From the NCBI GenBank assembly GCA_016932375.1, contig JAFGDA010000137.1, forward strand, positions 1 to 7,021: DNA of 7,021 nt, written 5' to 3'. This document shows positions 1 to 6,046 of the stretch, piece after piece. The notes below the pieces were generated by a model that saw only the letters and a list, made by a program, of their open reading frames with translations, searched no databases and was not told the origin of the DNA. Source of the stretch: Actinomycetota bacterium. GTDB taxonomy: Bacteria; Actinomycetota; Humimicrobiia; Humimicrobiales; Humimicrobiaceae. Each line of letters begins with the position of its first letter. Positions within the stretch are counted from its first letter, which is position 1. A program made the position numbers and the translations under genes.

Positions 1-195
1 ATCCTTGTCTTTAATTATTTGTATTTCTTTTAAAACTGCCCCGTAGCATTCATTGGGATCCTGAAAAATTATATTACCTCTAGTGTGGATATCTAATCCT
101 ACCTGAGAAAAATATAAGATATTTCCCTTATCATCAAAGAGTGCTGTCTTTATTTTTGAAGTTCCTAAATCAAAACATAGATAAGTACTTTTCAT
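1..195 (-). CDS. FGGY-family carbohydrate kinase, N-terminal fragment (cut by window edge)
   Basis: This is the first 65 codons of a gene that continues beyond the left edge. I translated it by hand from the ATG at 195-193. FGGY kinases phosphorylate ketoses or polyols in the cytoplasm using ATP. The fragment shows the family's ATP phosphate-binding loop, DLGTSKIK at residues 9-16, followed by the typical ALFDDKGNIL strand-turn-strand (18-27). The QDP motif at 45-47 matches the usual EQDPxxWW block, although the preceding Glu is Phe here and the Trp residues are replaced by Cys/Tyr. The gene starts 28 bases after the stop of the isomerase-like gene. Only a weak purine-rich stretch (AAGAAAGAA) precedes the ATG. 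Family assignment is fairly sure. Substrate and completeness cannot be judged, because the second domain and the catalytic Asp lie outside the window. An isomerase-like gene next to an FGGY kinase is the usual arrangement in pentose/deoxyhexose operons. Confidence 0.85.
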   Translation of the reverse strand, partial: MKSTYLCFDLGTSKIKTALFDDKGNILYFSQVGLDIHTRGNIIFQDPNECYGAVLKEIQIIKDKD

Positions 196-223
196 AAAAT
201 TCTTTCTTATTAATAAGTTATTT

Positions 224-1627
224 CTATATAAGTTCTGCCTTTAAATCAAATAACTTGCATATATCGATTAATTCTTTTTTTATATCCTCATAACAAAGAT
301 ATATATACTGGCTATTGATTCTGTCCCTTAATATATTGGGGTCACCTGACATTTTGAAAGTAGCAATAGGCGGAGTGGTACACATGCCATAGTCTACATC
401 ATTTCTGTCAGATTTTATCACCTGTCCTTCTATTATTCTCAGTACATAATCATCACGGACCCTGTTTAACCTAACCAGAACTGCTTTTCCCTCCTTGCCA
501 CTCAGGAAGGAATTTAGCATTCCTTTGGTTTCCCTGCCAAAGTCAGGACCCTGCACAATCTTTGCACCGGTCTCATCTGCCATGTTAAAAGGTGCTGCCC
601 CTGTCATAGCCAGGTGAACCTTACCATTTTTTTCAACTCTCTCTATATCACCGGCAAAAATCGGGGCGTCTGAGAGAAGTCTCATGATATATATTACCAG
701 TGCGCCCTTAGGGACACATGTGCAACCAGTTGCAAAGCCTTCAGTTAAAAGCAGGCTCTGAGAAATACAGGGTGCGCAATATGTATTAGTTACCTCGGGT
801 ACACATTTTAGGCCGTCAAAATCAAGATGGTACTCCTCAATCATCCTCTTATGGGCAAGGTAAAACTTAAGGTCTTTTTTCAGTAGCTCGTTTTCAAAAG
901 GCAATATCTCTTTGACCATTAAGCTTATTCTGTCATATACTTCCTTTATCTCCTCATCGCTTATCTTTAAAGCTTCGTTAATTATAGTCTGGCTTTCAAG
1001 GTAACGGACAATGATACCGAATTTCCTTATCCATTCAATCTCGTCAAGCCCTTCAGCCACCATTCCCAGAGTATTGCCACCCCACATTCCAAAAATAGAA
1101 AAACCAAGAATGCTTTTTACCATACATGCCTTTATAAAGGATAGGGCAGTCTCTACATTGCACTCTTCTTCGGGTGTACCGTATATCGCTTCATATTGAA
1201 TAGTGCCTACCGCATCAAAAGCACCCTTTATGGCGAACATACCTATTCCCTGGACTCCTTCCTTGCCATCCCCGCACCAAAGAAGTATGGGCCTGTTGCA
1301 GTACCTTATGCCCTGCAGGTAAATCTGGGCCCAGGCAAATGAAGTAACATACATAACTATGCAGTCAACTTCCTCGTGGTAGAATTTTTTAAATACCTCT
1401 GCTACCTTTCTGGGATGATCTACTACTGCCTCACTGTTAGCCTTTCCAAACAGAGGAGCTTTGGCGTCTTTCGGATAAAGCTTTTTATATCTGATCACCT
1501 CTATGTCCCTGGCCTCCAAACTTCGTGCTGCAATTTCAGCAAACCTGTTTGTGGAAAGTGACTGATCTGCTTCATCATTGTGACATGAGCAGACCATAAA
1601 ACCTACTATTGGTTTTCTTTTTTTCAT
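224..1627 (-). CDS. L-fucose isomerase-related protein with altered metal site
   Basis: The protein has about 467 residues counted from the ATG at 1627-1625. The same frame is open up to an ATG at 1738 (504 residues), and residue numbers here use that longer form. The fold family is recognisable in the C-terminal half by E315-VTNTYCAPCIS, then G338-C-T-C-VPKGALV, then PIFAGDI with D364, and by a final strand-helix segment YLCYEDIKKELIDICKLF. Family members isomerise aldoses to ketoses in the cytoplasm using Mn2+ held by Glu, Asp and His. Here Asp364 is kept, but the Glu position (24 residues earlier, as in E. coli FucI) is Thr340. The C-terminal His position appears to be Ser/Gln (about 476-477). 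There are fifteen cysteines, several paired (C50/C52, C321/C324, C339/C341). I prefer the 1627 start because similarity begins near KPIVGF and because an AAAGGA lies 12 bases upstream. The 1738 ATG has no ribosome binding site before it. Family confidence is good; isomerase activity is uncertain. Confidence 0.8.
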   Translation of the reverse strand: MKKRKPIVGFMVCSCHNDEADQSLSTNRFAEIAARSLEARDIEVIRYKKLYPKDAKAPLFGKANSEAVVDHPRKVAEVFKKFYHEEVDCIVMYVTSFAWAQIYLQGIRYCNRPILLWCGDGKEGVQGIGMFAIKGAFDAVGTIQYEAIYGTPEEECNVETALSFIKACMVKSILGFSIFGMWGGNTLGMVAEGLDEIEWIRKFGIIVRYLESQTIINEALKISDEEIKEVYDRISLMVKEILPFENELLKKDLKFYLAHKRMIEEYHLDFDGLKCVPEVTNTYCAPCISQSLLLTEGFATGCTCVPKGALVIYIMRLLSDAPIFAGDIERVEKNGKVHLAMTGAAPFNMADETGAKIVQGPDFGRETKGMLNSFLSGKEGKAVLVRLNRVRDDYVLRIIEGQVIKSDRNDVDYGMCTTPPIATFKMSGDPNILRDRINSQYIYLCYEDIKKELIDICKLFDLKAELI

Positions 1628-1751
1628 TTTTATAACCATTCCTTTCGCTTCGCTTAAAGGCACAAAACGGGGTGAAAAACTCGTTGCCCTTGAGCCTTTT
1701 TTTAACAAATTTGATTTTTTTTCAGACTTCTCCTTCATTTGAACATAAATA
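1628..1751 (-). promoter_or_regulatory. Structured leader between nagA-like and isomerase-like genes; possible translation control or inserted repeat
   Basis: If the isomerase-like gene starts at 1627, 124 bases separate it from the deacetylase stop, far more than at other joints of this operon. Read on the minus strand, the segment has an orphan AAGGAG at 1735-1730 and two A-runs (1722-1715, 1703-1697). Next comes AAAGGC (1699-1694), an imperfect hairpin (1688-1659, AACG/CGTT core), GCCTTT (1661-1656), a small GCGAAGC loop, and AAAGGA (1645-1640) just before the start region. GCCTTT can pair with either flanking purine block. A frame through this segment is open from 1738 and would encode a basic, low-complexity N-terminus (about residues 1-37) that does not look like the family. 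Whether this is a regulatory leader, an inserted intergenic repeat or a true protein extension is not settled. Confidence 0.45.
1641..1660 (-). other. Hairpin covering the ribosome binding site of the isomerase-like gene
   Basis: On the minus strand CCTTT (1660-1656) pairs with AAAGG (1645-1641). Between them, GCGAAGC can close on itself as a GC/GC mini-hairpin with a GAA loop, a sequence known for unusual stability. The 3' arm is most of the AAAGGA block that is the only plausible ribosome binding site for the ATG at 1627, so folding would hide it. Pairing is seen directly; a role in regulation is inference. Confidence 0.5.
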
Positions 1752-2990
1752 TTAAATAGACTTATAGACTATTTCTCCATTTACAAACGTATATTTGATA
1801 TTAAGGTCATTATCAAATATACAAATATCTGCTGACCTGCCAGGCAGGAGACTGCCAATGTTTCCATCAAGACCCAATAGATATGCCGGGTTATAGGCTG
1901 CCATTTTCACAGCATCCTTAATTTTAATGCCGGCAATATCCCTTATATTTTTTACCACCCTGTTCATGGTTTCTATGCTCCCAAAAACTTCACCGTCTTC
2001 TAGTCTTCCCACCGGGTCTTCGGCATCGAAAATAAAAATATCCCTTCCGTCTTCCAAGGAATACTTTCCTGGCTCGCATCCTGCAGGTTTCATGGAATCA
2101 GTAATCAGTATAAGTTTATCTACACCCATACATTTAATAATAATCTTTAAAAGTACAGGTGGTACATGAATACTTTTAGAGTCGCAGATCAATTCACACA
2201 TAATATTATCCAGCAGCATGATCTCCTCAATAAAACCGGTCTTTATAATCCCAGACCTGTCATATAATTCATCTTCTTTTTTTATGATATACCGGCTGCT
2301 GAATTTGCGGCCCATTGCATTAAACATATGGGTGACAAGCCTTGCACCTTTTTTAACAATATCATGAAGTTGGTCTGGTTCCATATAACAATGACCTATT
2401 GATATGATGGTATTATTTTCATTGCAGAACTTTACTGCAATATCAATATTTTCAACATCTGGAGAAATGGTCATTATTTTAATGAAGTCTTTTAATTTAA
2501 ATATGTCATTGCAATCCTTTTTGGAAGGAATTCTTGTATTTTCAGGTTTTTGGCCACCATGCAGGGGATTCAAGAAAGGGCCCTCCATGTTTATTCCCAG
2601 TATTTTTGCTCCCTTATTATTGCTGGTGTTTATAAAGTCATAATACTTACCAGCAGATTCAAGCATAGATTTAAAATCAGTTGTCCATAATGTAGGCAGA
2701 AATGATGTTACTCCAGTTCTGATTTCACTCATCGTAAGTGGTTTTGGTAAACCCTGATTCGCATCCACATTAAATTGTCCGTGAGTGTGTATGTCTATAA
2801 ACCCGGGAGAAATGTAATATCCCTTAGCATCCAGCAGCTCATAACTATCCAAATAACACCCACCAAGGGTCTCAAATTCCAAATCACTGCATATCTTTTC
2901 AATCTTTCCATCCCTTACAAAAAGGTAGTGGTTATCCACTTCTTTAAAAGGAGTTAAAATTATTCCATTTTTTAAAATATAATTATTCAT
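1752..2990 (-). CDS. NagA-family N-acetyl sugar (phosphate) deacetylase, amidohydrolase superfamily
   Basis: This 412-residue metal-dependent hydrolase should remove the acetyl group from an N-acetylated amino sugar, classically N-acetylglucosamine 6-phosphate, in the cytoplasm. Visible motifs, in order, are PGFIDIHTHG with H68 and H70, NMEGPF with E136, SIGH with H200, THMFNAM with H221, IHVPP with H275, ITDSM with catalytic D298, and NPA at 367-369. The spacing of E136, H200 and H221 equals that of the E. coli NagA metal ligands E131, H195 and H216. The region between H221 and H275 is about 19 residues longer than in E. coli, where this stretch contributes phosphate and substrate contacts. 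R245 in YDRSGII may stand in for E. coli R227. The ATG follows the permease stop directly (TAAATG), with GAGGT eight bases upstream, so translation is probably coupled. The enzyme looks intact; I leave the gene symbol blank because the substrate may not be GlcNAc-6-P. Confidence 0.9.
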   Translation of the reverse strand: MNNYILKNGIILTPFKEVDNHYLFVRDGKIEKICSDLEFETLGGCYLDSYELLDAKGYYISPGFIDIHTHGQFNVDANQGLPKPLTMSEIRTGVTSFLPTLWTTDFKSMLESAGKYYDFINTSNNKGAKILGINMEGPFLNPLHGGQKPENTRIPSKKDCNDIFKLKDFIKIMTISPDVENIDIAVKFCNENNTIISIGHCYMEPDQLHDIVKKGARLVTHMFNAMGRKFSSRYIIKKEDELYDRSGIIKTGFIEEIMLLDNIMCELICDSKSIHVPPVLLKIIIKCMGVDKLILITDSMKPAGCEPGKYSLEDGRDIFIFDAEDPVGRLEDGEVFGSIETMNRVVKNIRDIAGIKIKDAVKMAAYNPAYLLGLDGNIGSLLPGRSADICIFDNDLNIKYTFVNGEIVYKSI

Positions 2991-3935
2991 TTATTCCAAC
3001 CTCACTTTAGGGTTAAGAACAGTATATGTTATATCCACAACTATATTTATAAAAATAAAGACCGTGGAGGTAAAAAGAATTACTCCCTGTACCACGGGAT
3101 AGTCTCTATTGAAGATTGCTTCTACTATAAGCCGGCCAAGACCTGGATATACAAATATTTGTTCAATTATAACTGTTCCTCCCATTAAAAATGCAAATTG
3201 AACACCTATTATAGTAACAACGGGAACCAGGGCATTTTTTAATGCATGCTTAAAAATAACAGCCTTTTCTTTCAAGCCTTTGGCGCGAGCCGTCTTTATA
3301 AAATCCTGCCCCAGGATTTCCAGTACTTCTGAACGGGTCATTCTTGCAGTAAGGCTGGCTTCAACTATTCCCAATGAAAATGCCGGGAGTATCAGATGTC
3401 TCAAGGATTCAAGCGGGTTTTGGATGAATGGTACATACCCCATAACCGGAAGCCATTTCAAAAATACTCCAAAGAACAGTATCAGCAGTATTCCCATCAC
3501 AAACTGGGGTATGGAAATACCAATAATGGCAATAGTAATGACACTGATGTCTATAGCAGAATTCCGCCTCGAGGCTGCTATGACTCCCATTATTATAGAG
3601 AAAAATACGGATAAACTTAATCCCAAACCTGAAAGTAAAAGTGTCCTTGGATAACGCTCTAAAATCATGCTAATTACAGGTGTCTTGGACCTGAAAGACA
3701 CTCCCAAATCACCTCTTAAGACATTTCCGGCCCACAGGAAATACTGGACTATTATGGGTTTGTCAAGGTTAAGCTGCTCTTGAAGCGTCTGTACCAAAAC
3801 AGGGTCACTATAAATCCCCAAGAGTATCTGTACCGGATCACCAGGTGCCAGGTGCATAAGGGAAAAAGTAAGTATGGAAACAAGTATAATAACGGGAATT
3901 GCCATTAGTATTCTTTTTAAGATATATCTTGCCAT
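2991..3935 (-). CDS. ABC importer permease, DppB/OppB type
   Basis: This 314-residue inner-membrane permease belongs to the peptide/nickel/oligosaccharide importer family. The start MARYILKRIL leads into the first membrane segment (about 10-28), followed by the family hallmark LAPGDP at 29-34. A periplasm-side (extracytoplasmic) region to about residue 95 contains RGDLGVS (74-80). Further membrane segments lie near 98-120, 132-158, 180-196, 236-256 and 283-305. The cytoplasmic coupling loop that contacts the ATPases is at about 208-221 (DFIKTARAKGL), and IFVYPGLGRL (260-269) and the C-terminal LNPKVR are typical. Length is normal. Its ATG abuts the stop of the preceding ATPase gene (TAAATG), and the ribosome binding site AAAGGA lies inside that gene's end. 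Its position after both ATPases is unusual, since this subunit normally precedes its DppC-like partner. Substrate specificity is set mainly by a binding protein that is not in the window. Confidence 0.93.
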   Translation of the reverse strand: MARYILKRILMAIPVIILVSILTFSLMHLAPGDPVQILLGIYSDPVLVQTLQEQLNLDKPIIVQYFLWAGNVLRGDLGVSFRSKTPVISMILERYPRTLLLSGLGLSLSVFFSIIMGVIAASRRNSAIDISVITIAIIGISIPQFVMGILLILFFGVFLKWLPVMGYVPFIQNPLESLRHLILPAFSLGIVEASLTARMTRSEVLEILGQDFIKTARAKGLKEKAVIFKHALKNALVPVVTIIGVQFAFLMGGTVIIEQIFVYPGLGRLIVEAIFNRDYPVVQGVILFTSTVFIFINIVVDITYTVLNPKVRLE

Positions 3936-4952
3936 TTAATTTTCATCCTTTATAAAGTTTTCCGAAAAAAAGCATGCACTCAGATGATTATTTTCCTTGT
4001 CTTTATGGTAGTTCAGCAAATCCGGGACTTCCCTGCTGCAGATATCCTGTGCAAACCTGCATCTGGGATGAAATCTGCAGCCTGATGGAGGGTTTACCGG
4101 GTTGGGTACTTCCCCTTCAAGGATAACCTCCTGCTGGCCTTTGGCAGTTCTGGGATCCGGATCTGGAACTGATGAGAGCAGGGCCTGGGTATAGGGGTGA
4201 ATAGGGTTTCTGAAAATATCATTGGTATAGCCAAGTTCGATTATCTTTCCCAGGTACATTACAGCTACCCTGTCACTTATATACCTTACCACACCAAGAT
4301 TGTGTGCAATAAAAAGATAGGTAAGTTGCATTTTTTTTTGAAGATCAACCAGCAGGTTCAGTATCTGCGACTGTATGGATACGTCCAGGGCTGATACCGG
4401 TTCGTCACATACTATAAAATCTGCATCTGTTGAAAGTGCCCTGGCAATGCCTATCCTCTGTCTCTGGCCCCCGGAAAACTCATGCGGGTACCTGAAAAGA
4501 TGCTCCGGCTGAAGCCCTACTGTCTCCATGAGCTCTATAGCCCTGTTTTTTCTGTAGAGGCTGTCACCTATTTTGTGTACTTCCATGGGCTCCTCTATGA
4601 TGCTACCTACGGTCTTTCTGGGGTCAAGGGAGCTGTAGGGATCCTGAAAGATTATCTGCATGCTTTTTTTGAGCTTTTTGATATCATTTTTCTTATGGCT
4701 TTGGATGTCCTGGCTATCATATAGTACCCTGCCTTCAGTAGGGTCATCAAGCCCTATAACCACCCTTCCGGTGGTGGTCTTTCCACAGCCTGACTCTCCC
4801 ACAAGTCCCAGGGTCTCACCTTTGTAAATATCCAGGGTTATGCCGTCTACGGCATATACGGTAGATTTGGTTCTGCCAAGAAGTCCCCTGGTTATATAAA
4901 AGTGCTTCTTAAGCTCTTTTATCTCCAGTAATTTTTCTTTTTTATCACTCAT
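3936..4952 (-). CDS. ABC importer ATPase, DppF/OppF type
   Basis: This 338-residue cytoplasmic ATPase powers the importer together with the DppD-like ATPase. The nucleotide-binding domain shows Walker A GESGCGKTT (52-60), Q-loop Q103 in FQDP, signature FSGGQ (159-163), Walker B FIVCDEP with D183/E184, and switch histidine H217. All are intact. The C-terminal oligopeptide-transporter domain starts near HPYTQALL (252-259). It contains four cysteines, C292, C298, C305 and C327, in the arrangement that binds a 4Fe-4S cluster in a structurally studied dipeptide-importer ATPase. Length is typical. The gene begins 28 bases after the previous stop. An AAGGAAA lies about 18 bases before the ATG, which is too far for a standard ribosome binding site, and no in-frame upstream start exists before a stop. 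It may therefore be translated weakly or with help from coupling. Family assignment is very sure; the transported ligand is unknown. Confidence 0.94.
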   Translation of the reverse strand: MSDKKEKLLEIKELKKHFYITRGLLGRTKSTVYAVDGITLDIYKGETLGLVGESGCGKTTTGRVVIGLDDPTEGRVLYDSQDIQSHKKNDIKKLKKSMQIIFQDPYSSLDPRKTVGSIIEEPMEVHKIGDSLYRKNRAIELMETVGLQPEHLFRYPHEFSGGQRQRIGIARALSTDADFIVCDEPVSALDVSIQSQILNLLVDLQKKMQLTYLFIAHNLGVVRYISDRVAVMYLGKIIELGYTNDIFRNPIHPYTQALLSSVPDPDPRTAKGQQEVILEGEVPNPVNPPSGCRFHPRCRFAQDICSREVPDLLNYHKDKENNHLSACFFSENFIKDEN

Positions 4953-4980
4953 AACTGTTTATATAAATATTTCCTTAATA

Positions 4981-6012
4981 TCAGGCTTCTTTAGCCACCG
5001 GCAAGGCAGATGCTGCAATCCTTCCGTTTCTAAATTTCTCTACCTGGCCAGCAGATAGAAAACATGCGCTTTTATGATTTTCCCCAACCGTATTTAGTCC
5101 GGGCTCATCCTTAAAACAGATATCCATGGCAAAATCGCATCGGGTATTAAAGCTACAGCCCCTTGGCCTGTCAATTACGGAAATGGGATTGCCCCTTATG
5201 GAATAGAGCTTTTCTACTTTTTCCCCTACCCTGGGTATGGAGTTGATTAGGCCCCAGGTATAGGGGTGGTGTGATTTGTAGAATATCGCCTCTATATCAC
5301 CGTATTCGACAATTTTTCCTGCATACATTATGAGTACAAAATCCGCCATTTTGGCTATTACTCCAAGGTCATGGGTAATAAGCATAATGGAGGAGCCAAA
5401 CTCTTCCTTAAGTCTTCTCATGAGCCTAAGTATCTGGGCCTGGATGGTCACATCCAAGGCAGTGGTGGGCTCATCGGCAATAAGTATATTCGGATTGCAG
5501 GCAAGGGCCATGGCAATCATTGCCCTCTGACGCATTCCTCCGCTGTATTTGTGTGGAAACTCTTTTACTCTTAGACTGGGATTGCATATCTCAACATCGG
5601 ACAGGAGCTCAATTGCTTTTTTGTAGGACTCCTTCTTGTTAATTCCACGGTGTATCATCAGTGTTTCCATTATCTGGTTTCCTACCGTAAATACAGGATT
5701 TAAGGATGTCATAGGATCCTGGAAAATCATGGATATCTTGTTTCCCCTGATGCTTCTTATCCTCCTGTTTGATACTTTTAGAATATCCTCGCTTCTAAAT
5801 AATATGCTGCCTCCTATGATTTTTCCCGGAGGCCATGGGATAAGGCGTAGTATGGATGAGGCCAGGACACTTTTGCCCCCACCGGATTCCCCTACTATTC
5901 CCAGCGTTTCTCCTTTCTTTAAATCAAAAGAGACATCGTCAACTGCCTTTACTATGCCTTCATGGGTATAGAAATATGTTTTAAGGTTCTTAACTTCTAA
6001 TATCTTTTCCAA
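4981..6012 (-). CDS. ABC importer ATPase, DppD/OppD type
   Basis: This 343-residue cytoplasmic ATPase is the heterodimer partner of the DppF-like ATPase. Motifs are Walker A GESGGGKS (41-48), Q-loop Q98 in FQDP, signature YSGGM (156-160), Walker B ILIADEP with D180/E181, and switch histidine H214 in THDLG. SHHPYTWGL (247-255) opens the family's C-terminal domain. Cysteines C286, C292, C299 and C317 match the 4Fe-4S-binding pattern known in this family and mirror those of the partner. A short tail after C317 (RIAASALPVAKEA end) looks variable. The start is a TTG at 6012-6010, supported by AAAGGA six bases upstream and by the protein beginning exactly at the family's usual position (EKILEVKNLKTYF). 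It lies 34 bases after the DppC-like permease stop. The gene appears complete and ordinary. Use for peptides, nickel or oligosaccharides cannot be told from the ATPase. Confidence 0.94.
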   Translation of the reverse strand: MEKILEVKNLKTYFYTHEGIVKAVDDVSFDLKKGETLGIVGESGGGKSVLASSILRLIPWPPGKIIGGSILFRSEDILKVSNRRIRSIRGNKISMIFQDPMTSLNPVFTVGNQIMETLMIHRGINKKESYKKAIELLSDVEICNPSLRVKEFPHKYSGGMRQRAMIAMALACNPNILIADEPTTALDVTIQAQILRLMRRLKEEFGSSIMLITHDLGVIAKMADFVLIMYAGKIVEYGDIEAIFYKSHHPYTWGLINSIPRVGEKVEKLYSIRGNPISVIDRPRGCSFNTRCDFAMDICFKDEPGLNTVGENHKSACFLSAGQVEKFRNGRIAASALPVAKEA

Positions 6013-6046
6013 TAAATTTCCTTTTGTATATTGAATTGAAATATAC

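Noticed and set aside
206..217. Perfect 12-bp palindrome CTTATTAATAAG between the isomerase-like and kinase genes
   Set aside because: It is made only of weak A/T-type sequence in a 28-base gap, has no loop for an RNA hairpin, and could easily arise by chance; an operator inside an operon here has no other support.
1656..1703. Plus-strand rho-independent terminator (AAAGGC...GCCTTT stem followed by a T-run)
   Set aside because: There is no plus-strand gene to terminate, the loop is long, and the same bases are better explained as leader structure of the minus-strand gene.
1628..1738. N-terminal signal peptide or membrane anchor on the isomerase-like protein
   Set aside because: The 37-residue extension from the 1738 ATG is basic and polar with no hydrophobic core, and that ATG has no ribosome binding site before it.
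3280..3654. Plus-strand open frame of 124 codons opposite the DppB-like permease
   Set aside because: It is antisense to well-conserved permease sequence including the coupling loop; its translation resembles no protein family I recognise.
5636..5971. Plus-strand open frame of 111 codons opposite the DppD-like ATPase
   Set aside because: It overlaps Walker A and Q-loop coding sequence on the other strand and has no independent support.
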